From Paraflavitalea devenefica (GTDB lineage: Bacteria > Bacteroidota > Bacteroidia > Chitinophagales > Chitinophagaceae), in assembly GCF_011759375.1 (NCBI RefSeq), contig NZ_JAARML010000001.1, positions 1 through 64,000 on the forward strand: a stretch of 64,000 bases of DNA, read 5' to 3'. This document shows positions 18,328-27,365 of the stretch, piece after piece (position 1 is the first letter of the stretch; every line of letters starts with the position of its first letter). The notes beneath the pieces are model-generated. The model was not told the origin of the DNA and did not search any database. It saw only the letters and a program-made list of their open reading frames with translations. The position numbers were made by a program, and so were the translations under genes.

Positions 18328-18756
18328 ATGGATAACAGGAAAATGAAAAGAAGCAGGATGATCTACCGGATCTCTACCGGCATTATCACTATTGTAATGA
18401 CCTTCAGCATTATCAGTTTTACATTCTTTGACGACTATGTTTACCCGGAAGGGGCCTTCAGTCATTTGCATTTGCCACCCTGGTTCAAAGCTGAGCTTAC
18501 CATTGCCAAAGTGCTGGGCTTACTCGCTTTGCTGCTGCCGGGCGTGCCGCATAAACTAAAGGAGTTTGCTTATTGGGGATTTGGCCTCACGCTGGTATCT
18601 GCCATTATTGCGCATTCCTCCGTTGGAGATGGAATACTGTACATTATTGATCCCTTGTTGTTTTTTGTGACCCTGATAGTGTCCTACCTCTATTACAACA
18701 GGATCAGGAACTATGAGCAACCGGCGTCACCGTCTATAGAAGCCCTGGTATCCTGA
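18328..18756 (+). CDS. DoxX-like integral membrane protein
   Basis: A 142-residue protein with four predicted membrane spans (IISTGIITIVMTFS-type helix near 13-33, then ~58-73, ~80-98, ~103-121). The pattern HLPPWFKAELTIAKVLGLLALLLPGVPHKLKEFAYWGF is that of DoxX-like proteins. ATG at 18328 is chosen because earlier in-frame starts fall inside the preceding terminator. Function is unknown; DoxX relatives are linked to redox stress in other bacteria. Confidence 0.75.
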   Translation: MDNRKMKRSRMIYRISTGIITIVMTFSIISFTFFDDYVYPEGAFSHLHLPPWFKAELTIAKVLGLLALLLPGVPHKLKEFAYWGFGLTLVSAIIAHSSVGDGILYIIDPLLFFVTLIVSYLYYNRIRNYEQPASPSIEALVS

Positions 18757-18857
18757 TATGGCCTGTCTACCGTTGGCTAACTGGCAATGACCGGCTGCTG
18801 GAAAAAAGACATGTCACCACATAGACAACGATATTTTGTGCTATAAATGCTTAGCAC

Positions 18858-20627
18858 ATGAAAAAGACCCGGCTGCTTACAGGATATCTTGTTCTTTCGG
18901 TAGTGCTTGTTCATCCGGTGCTGGCCCAAACTACAGCCATACCTGTAAAAGAAATAAGGGCGGGAGCTAACGGTGGAGAACCCCGGTTTGTGGCCGTACT
19001 TAACAACATCCTATATTTTTCGGCCAGCACCAGCGCCAATGGCAGGGAGTTGTGGAGAAGTGATGGCACCGATGCAGGCACCTACCTCCTGAAAGATATA
19101 CGACCCGGCAGCGGTGATTCCGATCCTACCAACCTCACCGTATCAAATGGCATCCTGTTCTTTGGCGCCAATAACGGTATCAATGGATGGGAGCTCTGGA
19201 AAAGTGATGGTACCGAAGCCGGCACCGTAATGGTGAAGGATATTTATGCCGGCTTTACGTCGTCCAATGCCGACCTGTTTACAGATGTAAATGGTACACT
19301 CTTTTTCTCAGCGGCCACCAATGCCACCGGACAGGAGCTTTGGAAAAGCGATGGCACCGAAGCCGGTACAGTGTTGGTAAAAGATGTGGTGGCCGGCAGT
19401 TTCTCCGGTAACCCTTCCTGGCTCACCCATGTAAATGGTACTTTATTCTTTGCAGGCTATAATAGCTTCAATGGTTACGCATTGTGGAAGAGCAACGGTA
19501 CCGAAGCTGGAACAGTACAGATAAAAGATGTTCCATTTGCGTTAAACCCGCATGATATGGCTGCGCTGGGTTCTACCTTATACTTCACCGGTAATGGTGG
19601 AGCCGATGGACCTGTATTTTGGCAAAGCGATGGTACCGAGACAGGCACCGTGATCGTTATTGATGTTACACCAGGTACCAGTGGCGGACCCAAGTTCACC
19701 ACCAACATCAATAACACGCTTTACTTTGCAGCCACTAATGGCAGTTCCGGCGATGAGTTGTGGAAAAGTGATGGCACCGCAGCCGGCACCGTAATGGTGA
19801 AAGAGATCTACCCGGGCTCCGCAGGTTCAACACCACAGGAATTCAAATTCATCAATGGCGCCTGTTACTTCCAGGCCAATGATAATACTGCAGGAGTGGA
19901 GCTTTGGAAAACAGATGGCACGGCAGCAGGCACCGTACTGGTGCTCGACCTGGAGCCGGGTGTAAGCTCCAGTATCCCCACGAACATTACCGGGCTTAAC
20001 GGCGATATTTACTTTGTAGCTTCTACAGGAACTTCAGGCCGGGAACTGTTCAAGCTGGTGAGCACCACATTACCCGTTACCTGGGTAAGCTTTATCAGCG
20101 CCTGGTTGCCCGATAATACGGTAAAACTCCAATGGCAGGTAACCAACGAAAGAGATAACAGCCATTATGAGCTACAGCATTCCACCAATGGGATTAGTTT
20201 CACCGCACTGGGGACAATACCGGCCAACACAATAGCAGCAGGTACTAATACCTATTCCTATATCCATCAGTCACCCACCCATACTACCAATTACTATCGC
20301 CTGAAGCAGGTAGATAAAGACGGGCGGTACGACTATAGCAAAATAGTAATTGCCACCACAAAAGGACAAGGCCCACCATCCTTCACTGTTTCACCCAATC
20401 CTGCTACCGGGTCAACCGTCACGCTGAGGAGTAGCCTGTTACTGGAGCAGCCCCACCTCATTACCATCACCGGAGAAGATGGGAAGCTGGTCAATAAGAT
20501 ACAGGTGCCGCAACAACCGGCCCCTCAATACCAGTTGCCGTTATACCACCTCTCCAATGGTATTTATTTCCTGCGAATAGAAGGCAATGGATATACCGAT
20601 ATCCGGAAGATATTGGTACAGCATTGA
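18858..20627 (+). CDS. ELWxxDGT-repeat protein with T9SS sorting domain
   Basis: A 589-residue secreted protein. A signal peptide (to ...VHPVLAQ) precedes seven repeats of about 48 residues keyed on ELWxSDGTxAGT (two are variant: ALWKSNGT and VFWQSDGT), a beta-propeller-like array. From ~residue 405 (LPVTWVSFISAWLPDN) a fibronectin-like segment leads into a T9SS C-terminal sorting domain (FTVSPNPATGSTVTL, LSNGIYFLRIEGNG, KILVQH). It is therefore a T9SS cargo; the role of ELWxxDGT propellers is not established. Confidence 0.9.
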   Translation: MKKTRLLTGYLVLSVVLVHPVLAQTTAIPVKEIRAGANGGEPRFVAVLNNILYFSASTSANGRELWRSDGTDAGTYLLKDIRPGSGDSDPTNLTVSNGILFFGANNGINGWELWKSDGTEAGTVMVKDIYAGFTSSNADLFTDVNGTLFFSAATNATGQELWKSDGTEAGTVLVKDVVAGSFSGNPSWLTHVNGTLFFAGYNSFNGYALWKSNGTEAGTVQIKDVPFALNPHDMAALGSTLYFTGNGGADGPVFWQSDGTETGTVIVIDVTPGTSGGPKFTTNINNTLYFAATNGSSGDELWKSDGTAAGTVMVKEIYPGSAGSTPQEFKFINGACYFQANDNTAGVELWKTDGTAAGTVLVLDLEPGVSSSIPTNITGLNGDIYFVASTGTSGRELFKLVSTTLPVTWVSFISAWLPDNTVKLQWQVTNERDNSHYELQHSTNGISFTALGTIPANTIAAGTNTYSYIHQSPTHTTNYYRLKQVDKDGRYDYSKIVIATTKGQGPPSFTVSPNPATGSTVTLRSSLLLEQPHLITITGEDGKLVNKIQVPQQPAPQYQLPLYHLSNGIYFLRIEGNGYTDIRKILVQH

Positions 20628-20681
20628 AAGACCATGCACAGATAGACGCCACTTCAGGGAGATGCAGCGCCGTACCATAAT

Positions 20682-20711
20682 AAAAAATCCCGCTCCTTTT
20701 CGGAGCGGGAT
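20682..20711 (-). terminator. dnaA terminator
   Basis: ATCCCGCTCC (20687-20696) pairs with GGAGCGGGAT (20702-20711). The A run at 20682-20687 becomes the U tract on the minus strand, so it ends dnaA transcription. Confidence 0.88.
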
Positions 20712-20739
20712 CTGTTGTAATAAGCAATTAATGTTGTTA

Positions 20740-22173
20740 TCACATGGCGGCAAGCTGAACCTTTTGCTGCAGTTCCATGACACTTTCCCGGAAAGTACTA
20801 TCGGTATCCATCAAGTCCTTTACGGTTTGGCAGGAGTGAATAACGGTCGTATGATCACGTCCGCCAAAATGTTCTCCAATCGTTTTCAGTGAATTTTTGG
20901 TAAATGCTTTGGCAAGGTACATAGTGATCTGCCTGGCCTGCACTATTTCCCGCTTGCGGGTTTTCTGCAATAATTTGTCGTAGGATACATCGAAGTATTC
21001 ACAGACCATTTTCTGTATGGTTTCGATGGTAATTTCTTTACTACTGGTTTTCACAAAATTTCGGAGTACTCGTTTAGCTAAATCGAGGTCAATTTCCCGC
21101 TTATTTAGCGAAGATTGTGCCAATAATGAGATAAGCGCCCCTTCCAGTTCCCGCACGTTACTGTTGATATTATAAGCCAGGTATTTTACTACTTCACGGG
21201 GCATTTCCAACCCGTCGTTCTTCATCTTCCTGTCCAGGATCTCTATACGTGTTTCATAATCAGGCACCTGCAGATCGGCACTCAGTCCCCAGCGGAAACG
21301 GCTCAGCAAGCGCTCCTGTACCCCTTCAAGGTCTTTGGGCGGCTTATCGGAGGTAAGAATGAGCTGCTTTCCGCTCTGGTGCAGGTGGTTGAAGATGGCA
21401 AAGAACGCATCCTGCGACTTTTCGGCGCGGTTAAAGAACTGCACGTCATCAATGATCAGTACATCTACCAGTTGGTAAAAATGGATGAAGTCATTGATGG
21501 CATTGTTGCGGCTATGGTCCTGGAACTGGTTGATAAACTTTTCGGAGCTTACATATAATACCACTTTATTAGAATGCAGGCGTTTCACGTCGTTACCAAT
21601 GGCCTGGGCCAGGTGGGTTTTACCCAAACCTACGCCACCATATATAACCAGTGGGTTGAAAGAGCTGGCGCCCGGCTTCTCCCCTACCGTTTTACCGGCG
21701 CGGCGGGCCACCCGGTTACTGTCGCCTTCTACAAAGTTCTCAAATGTATAGATGGGATTTAACTGCGGATCAATCTGCATTTTTTTCAAACCCGGAATAA
21801 CGAACGGGTTCTTGACCGGGTTGTGTATGATCAGCGGGAAATCCATTTCATTGCTGGAGTAAGTTTTATACCCATGAGTAGGAATATCCATTGTCAATGG
21901 CTTGTTATTATGATTACCACTGTCCACCATGATACGATATTCCAACTGCGCCTCTTTGCCCAATACCCTACGCAAAGTCTTTGCCAACAAGTTCACATAA
22001 TGTTCTTCCAGGTATTCATAAAAGAACTGGCTGGGCACCTGAATCACCAATACATTACCTTTTATTTCTACTGGCTTAATCGGCTCGAACCATGTTTTGA
22101 AATGCTGCCACTCAACGATATCCTTAATTATCTCCAAACAATTTACCCAAACTTTATCAAAAGACTTTGTCAT
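20740..22173 (-). CDS. dnaA: Chromosomal replication initiator protein DnaA
   Basis: A 477-residue AAA+ initiator that binds DnaA boxes at oriC and melts the origin. Domain I covers ~1-90; Walker A GGVGLGKT is at 179-186, Walker B LIIDD ends at 243, sensor and arginine-finger region ERLLSRFRWGLSADLQ follow, and domain IV carries the DnaA signature GGRDHTTVIHSC near 436-447. Length is normal for Bacteroidota. The gene is single, with a long AT-rich upstream region and its own terminator. Confidence 0.98.
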   Translation of the reverse strand: MTKSFDKVWVNCLEIIKDIVEWQHFKTWFEPIKPVEIKGNVLVIQVPSQFFYEYLEEHYVNLLAKTLRRVLGKEAQLEYRIMVDSGNHNNKPLTMDIPTHGYKTYSSNEMDFPLIIHNPVKNPFVIPGLKKMQIDPQLNPIYTFENFVEGDSNRVARRAGKTVGEKPGASSFNPLVIYGGVGLGKTHLAQAIGNDVKRLHSNKVVLYVSSEKFINQFQDHSRNNAINDFIHFYQLVDVLIIDDVQFFNRAEKSQDAFFAIFNHLHQSGKQLILTSDKPPKDLEGVQERLLSRFRWGLSADLQVPDYETRIEILDRKMKNDGLEMPREVVKYLAYNINSNVRELEGALISLLAQSSLNKREIDLDLAKRVLRNFVKTSSKEITIETIQKMVCEYFDVSYDKLLQKTRKREIVQARQITMYLAKAFTKNSLKTIGEHFGGRDHTTVIHSCQTVKDLMDTDSTFRESVMELQQKVQLAAM

Positions 22174-22279
22174 TATGCTATCAGCAGTTTATTATGTTGA
22201 GTTAAGATTATTCTCGAACTGTTAACTAATCATGCCGCCTTGAACCGGTGTTTTTCTATGGATGTTGGATATCGCTATA

Positions 22280-22316
22280 CTTCCAAAAAAAGTTATGCAG
22301 GGGGGCGAATATCAAA
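22280..22316 (-). promoter_or_regulatory. Probable dnaA promoter
   Basis: On the minus strand a TTTG (22316-22313) and a TAACTTTT (22295-22288) are 21 nt apart start to start, as in Bacteroidota -33/-7 promoters. It predicts a dnaA leader of about 105 nt. Confidence 0.4.
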
Positions 22317-22705
22317 ATTTTTTACTGAATAAAAAATTTTTTATTCCCTTGTTTTTTCGATCTCACATACAGATACAACCTCTGCAAATTTGCTGCCCCA
22401 TTTTTTTTAAAAGAATATGTTTATTTCCAACGGTTCGCTATAACATACAACCTACCTGTACCACAATCACTTCTTACGCCTTTAATCGTTTTTTACTGCA
22501 AGTAGATTGCAACAAAAACAACAACGTACAACTAAATAAGTTAGTGGTGCCAACTTATTTATGCTTCTACTACAATCAGACTTTTGCTACTGACAATACA
22601 AGGTTTTAATAACCGGCTACTATCACCGGTAACAGGTTGAGCCGTCCATAGAATAAACTCTCTACACTTAACTATTAATAACTTCCGGGTGGTACTGCAG
22701 GAATT

Positions 22706-22754
22706 CCGCATGAAGAAAGAAAAGAACATAATATGCGGTAAAAGTACTTTCTTC
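22706..22754 (+). other. Possible H-type pseudoknot
   Basis: CCGCAT (22706-22711) pairs with ATGCGG (22733-22738) and GAAGAAAG (22712-22719) pairs with CTTTCTTC (22747-22754). The interleaved order is that of an H-type pseudoknot. It could be chance in AT-rich DNA. Confidence 0.3.
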
Positions 22755-23164
22755 ATATATAAGCTGTGATGCTATTGAAGATACAAATTATTTAATACGG
22801 AGCGCATATTGGGCCAACTTTTTTGCCCCCCCTGGTTAAAATATTTTTTTGCCGGTTAATGTCCCTGAACAGGAAAAAAAGATTAACTTATTATACTCCG
22901 CAGCCACACTGTACTTTACCTCTCTTCTTAGCTGTTTTGCTTAATAACCTATCATTTGTTGCCAAAGACTTATTGCCTGTTGACAAATGTCTGTCCCCCG
23001 GCTGGACCAGATGAATAACAGGGGTTCAATCGGGGCTGGCCTGTAGTAATATTTCTATAATTTTTTTAGGGATGAACTTCTTATATATATCTATTTTTGC
23101 GCTACCAGCATTTTATTTTGTCAAGATCTTAATCACCCGATTTTTAGGTTAACTGCCTAACATC

Positions 23165-24751
23165 ATGCAACAACAATGTACCATTAAGCTGCTTCCGGCC
23201 GAAGCAGCTACTGCCTCCATCGTGCAGCAATACGCAGCCTCCCATCTTGGAATACCACCAACCTCCATCACAGGTTATCATGTGCTCAAGCAATCTATTG
23301 ATGCCAGAAGTAAGCAACCGTGGATATTATTGACCATCCGTGTTTTTGTCAATGAACCTTTCCAGGAACGTACCGCACAGCAACTGGCTTTGCAGGATGT
23401 ATCCAAAGCTCCCCATACGGTGATCATTGTAGGCGCAGGGCCGGCAGGTTTGTTTGCCGCCCTCAAGCTCATTGAGCAAGGTATCCGGCCCCTATTACTC
23501 GAACGGGGTAAAGATGTACGATCCCGCCGCAGGGACCTTGCCTTATTAAATAAGGAAGGGACCATTAACCCCGAAAGTAATTATTGCTTTGGGGAAGGCG
23601 GCGCCGGCACGTACAGTGATGGGAAGTTATATACCCGTAGTACAAAGCGGGGCGATGTAAACCGCATCCTGAATATCCTGGTACAGTTTGGCGCAGAAGA
23701 AAAGATACTGTATGAAGCACATCCGCATGTAGGTACCAATAAACTACCCCAGATCATTACTGCTATCCGGGAGAAAATAGTGGACTGCGGCGGCGGGTTC
23801 CTCTTTGAGAAAAAGGTAACCGACTTTATCCTTGCCAATAACCAGGTGAAGGGAGTGAAAACAGCCGACGGTGATCGTTTTGAAGGCGATGCGGTGATCC
23901 TCGCTACCGGCCACTCAGCCAGGGATATCTTTGTATTGCTTCATCAGAAGAATATCCTGGTAGAAGCGAAACCGTTCGCGTTGGGAGTACGCATTGAACA
24001 TCCTCAATCCTTAATTGACAGTATCCAATACCACTGCATCACCCGGGATGCGTTTCTGCCACCCGCTTCTTATAGTCTCGTTCAGCAGGTCAATGAACGT
24101 GGCGTATTTTCCTTTTGCATGTGCCCTGGTGGTATTATCGCTCCGGCGGCTACAGATGCCGGCGAACTGGTGGTCAATGGCTGGTCGCCTTCCAAACGTA
24201 ATAATCCTTTTGCCAATTCGGGTATGGTAGTATCGGTGGAGATGCAGGATATTGCAGCCGCCAGCAAGAAGAAAGCTGCCTTAATAAAGGAGGGTCCGCA
24301 AAACCCCTTATCGGCTATGTACTTTCAGCAGGCCGTGGAAAAGAAGGCTTTTGACTATGGCGGTGGTAAATTTGTAGCGCCTGCCCAACGCATGGCCGAT
24401 TTTGTGCAGCAAAAGGTATCTGCCAGTTTGCCCGGTTGTTCCTATCTCCCGGGCCTGCAGGCGGCTCCCCTCAATGAAGTGCTCCCGGACTTTATTCATG
24501 ACTCACTTAAAAACGCCTTCCGGGAGTTCGGTAAAAAAATGAAGGGCTATTTCACCAATGAAGCGGTAGTGGTGGCTACTGAATCAAGGACCTCCTCGCC
24601 CGTGCGTATTCCGCGCGACCCGCAAACCCTGCAGCACCCCCAGGTAAGCCGGTTATACCCCTGTGCCGAAGGCGCCGGTTATGCCGGTGGTATTGTAAGC
24701 GCCGCTATGGATGGGGAGCGGGTAGTGGATGAAATTGTTAAGGTGTTATAA
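23165..24751 (+). CDS. FAD-dependent dehydrogenase (COG2509-like)
   Basis: A 528-residue NAD(P)/FAD oxidoreductase. After an ~80-residue N-terminal domain comes the FAD-binding Rossmann motif VIIVGAGPAGLFAALKLIEQG (about residues 88-108), then the family words NYCFGEGGAGTYSDGKLYTR, VILATGHSARDIF, FSFCMCPGGIIAPAAT and the C-terminal CAEGAGYAGGIVSAAMDG that closes the FAD site. The family is cytoplasmic, its substrate unknown. No N-terminal signal is seen. It is not obviously linked to the ABC genes downstream (102-bp gap). Confidence 0.85.
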   Translation: MQQQCTIKLLPAEAATASIVQQYAASHLGIPPTSITGYHVLKQSIDARSKQPWILLTIRVFVNEPFQERTAQQLALQDVSKAPHTVIIVGAGPAGLFAALKLIEQGIRPLLLERGKDVRSRRRDLALLNKEGTINPESNYCFGEGGAGTYSDGKLYTRSTKRGDVNRILNILVQFGAEEKILYEAHPHVGTNKLPQIITAIREKIVDCGGGFLFEKKVTDFILANNQVKGVKTADGDRFEGDAVILATGHSARDIFVLLHQKNILVEAKPFALGVRIEHPQSLIDSIQYHCITRDAFLPPASYSLVQQVNERGVFSFCMCPGGIIAPAATDAGELVVNGWSPSKRNNPFANSGMVVSVEMQDIAAASKKKAALIKEGPQNPLSAMYFQQAVEKKAFDYGGGKFVAPAQRMADFVQQKVSASLPGCSYLPGLQAAPLNEVLPDFIHDSLKNAFREFGKKMKGYFTNEAVVVATESRTSSPVRIPRDPQTLQHPQVSRLYPCAEGAGYAGGIVSAAMDGERVVDEIVKVL

Positions 24752-24853
24752 CAAAAAACAGCATCCCTGTAATAAATCGTCCGTTTTGAGTACTAATAAG
24801 CGGTCCTGGTACTTTTTCGGCCCTGGGCCTGTTCCAACTAAAAACCGTAATAC

Positions 24854-25786
24854 ATGAATATACTGGAGGTAAAACACCTTAAGAAGTATTATGCTACGCA
24901 AAAAGCTGTAGATGATATCAGCTTTTCACTGGCGCCCGGCAGCATCTTTGGTTTGCTGGGTCCCAATGGCGCCGGCAAAACTACCCTTATCCGCATGCTT
25001 ACAGGTATCACCTATCCCGATGAAGGAGAGATCATTTTTAATGGCCGTCCCTTCGATCCGGTCAATGATATTCTGAAAATTGGTTATATGCCCGAAGAAA
25101 GGGGGCTGTATAAGAAGATGAAGATCGGGGAACAGGCATTGTACCTGGCCCGCCTCAAAGGCCTCGGCAAGCTGGAAGCGATGGAAAGGGTAAGGGAATG
25201 GTTCCACCGTTTTGATATGCAGAGCTGGTGGAATAAGAAAGTGGAAGACCTTAGTAAAGGGATGAGCCAGAAACTCCAGTTTGTAACCACCGTATTACAT
25301 GAACCCAAACTGATCATACTGGACGAGCCCTTCAGCGGCCTTGATCCTGTTAATGCCAATCTTATTAAAGATGAGATCTTCCGGCTCGCCCAGCAAGGCG
25401 CCAGCATTATCTTCAGTACACACCGTATGGAGCAGGTAGAAGAGATCTGCGATCATATTATCCTCGTTAATAAAGGGCATAAGATCCTGGACGGAACTGT
25501 CAAGCAGGTAAAACAACAATTCAAGGAAAACCTGTTCACCATCAGCATTGACACTATACCCCACAACATCAGCTCGCCGGCATTTGACGTACAGGACCGC
25601 GAAGAAGACAACCTCATCGTAAAAATAAGTGAAGGGCATAAACCCAATGAGGTATTGCAGCACTTCCTGGCAGAAGGCGTTAATATTACCGGCTTCTCAG
25701 AATTATTGCCTTCACTGAACGATATCTTCATCAGGCTGGTGGAAAGTACCCCCACGACCAGACAATTTGAAAAAATAACTGCCTAA
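24854..25786 (+). CDS. ABC exporter ATPase, NatA-like
   Basis: A 310-residue ATPase: Walker A LLGPNGAGKTTLIRML, Q-loop region MPEERGLYKKM, signature LSKGMSQKLQFV (SKGM in place of SGGQ, usual for NatA-type proteins), Walker B LIILDEPFSGLDP, H-loop STHRM. The C-terminal ~80 residues are the DUF4162-type extension. It is followed after 9 bp by its permease gene. Sodium or small-molecule export is the family role; the substrate here is unknown. Confidence 0.88.
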   Translation: MNILEVKHLKKYYATQKAVDDISFSLAPGSIFGLLGPNGAGKTTLIRMLTGITYPDEGEIIFNGRPFDPVNDILKIGYMPEERGLYKKMKIGEQALYLARLKGLGKLEAMERVREWFHRFDMQSWWNKKVEDLSKGMSQKLQFVTTVLHEPKLIILDEPFSGLDPVNANLIKDEIFRLAQQGASIIFSTHRMEQVEEICDHIILVNKGHKILDGTVKQVKQQFKENLFTISIDTIPHNISSPAFDVQDREEDNLIVKISEGHKPNEVLQHFLAEGVNITGFSELLPSLNDIFIRLVESTPTTRQFEKITA

Positions 25787-25795
25787 ACTTATTAT

Positions 25796-27106
25796 ATGAA
25801 TAAGACCTGGATTGTTGCTCAACGGGAATTCAATAGCAGGGTAAAGAAAAAGACCTTCCTGCTAAGTACGATATTATTTCCATTGCTCATTTTCGGTTTC
25901 TATGCCTTCATCATTTACTTTTCCGTGAAAGGGAATGACGACCTGGTGATAGCCATAGCCGATAAGGCCAATGTGTTTAATGGAAAACTGGACAGTGACA
26001 GCGATGTAAAGTTTGCTTTTGTAAATGATGCTTCCGCAGCATCGCTTGAGCAGAAAGTAGAGAAAAAGCAATATGGAGGTTATATATATATTCCTGCTGA
26101 CTTCAATATTTCTTCTGGCAGCCTGAACGTATATTATAACAAAACCATTGGCATGATCAGCCAGGAGCGGATAGAACGGCGTATCAATAAGCTGCTGGAA
26201 CAAAAAAGATTGCTGGCCCTTAATATTACCCAGGAGCAACTGGATAGCGCCCGTAAAAGGTCGGCCATAGAATTCAAGCCTGTTTCAGGAGCCAAAGAAA
26301 GCGGCAAAGCAAAGGCAGGACTTAGCTATGCGGTGGGTTATGCTTCCGGATTCCTGATCTATATTATTCTTTTCATTTATGGCACCATGGTTATGCGGGG
26401 CGTCATGGAAGAGAAAACCAACCGTATAGCCGAAGTAATTGTGAGCAGCGTAAAACCTTTCCAACTGATGATGGGAAAGATCGTTGGGATTGGTGCGGTA
26501 GGTTTGCTCCAATTCATTATCTGGATAGTGCTGGGAGTGGCTGCCACGGCGTTGATCCCATTATTACTGCAAGGTGGTGATGCCAGTGCTGTACAAAATG
26601 TGCCGGGCGCAGGCGCCATGGTACAGGCATCACAAAGCAATCCTGTATCTGCAGTAATTAGCGATATCAATTTTGCCCTGATCTTACCTTGCTTCCTTTT
26701 TTACTTCCTGGGCGGGTACCTGCTGTATTCCTCTCTCTTTGCAGCCGTAGGCAGTGCAGTGAATGAAGATCCGCAGGATGCGCAAAGCCTGCTGCTACCG
26801 GTAACCATGCCCATCATCTTTGGCATTGTGATCATGACCAAAGCAGTGAATGACCCTACCGGTAACCTGTCTGTTTTCGGCAGCCTGTTCCCCCTTACCT
26901 CTCCCATCGTGATGATGGCCCGTATAGCGCATGGCGTACCGAATGGAGTAACTGCCTGGGAGCTGATATTAAGTATGGTGTTCCTCATCGCGGGTTTTAT
27001 ACTCACCACCTGGCTGGCCGGCAAAATTTACCGCACCGGCATCCTCATGTATGGTAAAAAACCTACCTGGAAAGAAATGTGGAAGTGGGCTTTTAGGAAA
27101 AGCTAG
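25796..27106 (+). CDS. ABC-2 type permease, NatB-like
   Basis: A 436-residue membrane partner of the preceding ATPase. One N-terminal span (LLSTILFPLLIFGFYAFIIY, ~23-42) precedes a ~140-residue extracytoplasmic domain, then five to six spans from ~residue 178 (YAVGYASGFLIYIILFIYG). The cytoplasmic loop MRGVMEEKTNRIAEVIVSSVKP is characteristic of NatB/ABC-2 permeases. The stop codon lies in the first unit of a heptanucleotide array. Confidence 0.87.
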   Translation: MNKTWIVAQREFNSRVKKKTFLLSTILFPLLIFGFYAFIIYFSVKGNDDLVIAIADKANVFNGKLDSDSDVKFAFVNDASAASLEQKVEKKQYGGYIYIPADFNISSGSLNVYYNKTIGMISQERIERRINKLLEQKRLLALNITQEQLDSARKRSAIEFKPVSGAKESGKAKAGLSYAVGYASGFLIYIILFIYGTMVMRGVMEEKTNRIAEVIVSSVKPFQLMMGKIVGIGAVGLLQFIIWIVLGVAATALIPLLLQGGDASAVQNVPGAGAMVQASQSNPVSAVISDINFALILPCFLFYFLGGYLLYSSLFAAVGSAVNEDPQDAQSLLLPVTMPIIFGIVIMTKAVNDPTGNLSVFGSLFPLTSPIVMMARIAHGVPNGVTAWELILSMVFLIAGFILTTWLAGKIYRTGILMYGKKPTWKEMWKWAFRKS

Positions 27107-27207
27107 TGGTTAGTGGTAAATGGCTAGTGGGGAAATCAACCCTCCACTAGCCATTTGCTATTTATTACCTGCTGTTTTCCCACTCGCCACTAGCCACTTA
27201 CTACTCG
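27103..27207 (+). repeat. Inverted heptanucleotide arrays after natB (CTAGTGG family)
   Basis: Four forward units (CTAGTGG, TTAGTGG, TAAATGG, CTAGTGG; 27103-27130), two inverted units (CCACTAG, CCATTTG; 27144-27157) and four more inverted units (CCACTCG, CCACTAG, CCACTTA, CTACTCG; 27180-27207). The first two sets form a 13-bp perfect stem (27118-27130 with 27144-27156). The natB stop codon is inside the first unit. It may work as a 3' end structure. Confidence 0.85.
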
Positions 27208-27298
27208 CCTTTCTTTCTAATCTACGTCCAACCTCCCACGCTTCAACTGTCTCTAATTGTTAAAAGTTCTCCCCCCGGAAGCTTCCCATGCAACATTT

Positions 27299-27336
27299 TA
27301 CGAAATCTATCGTACATTTATACGAAGGATATCGTA
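27299..27336 (+). promoter_or_regulatory. Two tandem 16-bp operator-like dyads
   Basis: TACGAAATCTATCGTA (27299-27314) and TACGAAGGATATCGTA (27321-27336) are identical outside three central bases and repeat with a 22-bp step, two turns of the helix. They lie 30-67 bp before the start codon of the coiled-coil gene. The shape suits a dimeric repressor such as the BlaI/MecI family binding cooperatively. Confidence 0.7.
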
Positions 27337-27365
27337 TTTCATAACCTGACAAAACCTTTTGTAAT

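Larger units (their letters stand above)
22174..23164 (+). other. 991-bp AT-rich intergenic region upstream of dnaA
   Basis: No credible gene is visible; the short open frames here have no start signals or recognisable motifs. I looked for the DnaA box TTATCCACA on both strands and found no cluster, so the region cannot be called oriC from sequence alone. It holds the likely dnaA promoter, T-rich tracts and a possible pseudoknot at 22706-22754. Confidence 0.6.

Noticed and set aside
22262..22609. 115-residue open frame upstream of dnaA
   Set aside because: No ribosome site, no motif, and composition follows the AT-rich, T-tract background; it looks like chance.
22995..23045. Possible tRNA (GGTTCAATC resembles a T-loop)
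   Set aside because: No acceptor stem or anticodon arm can be formed around it.
22174..23164. Origin of replication next to dnaA
   Set aside because: No cluster of TTATCCACA-type boxes could be found by eye on either strand. In Bacteroidota dnaA is not always at oriC. GC-skew over the full chromosome would decide.
27103..27207. CRISPR-like array
   Set aside because: Units are only 7 nt, contiguous, without spacers, and no cas gene is present.
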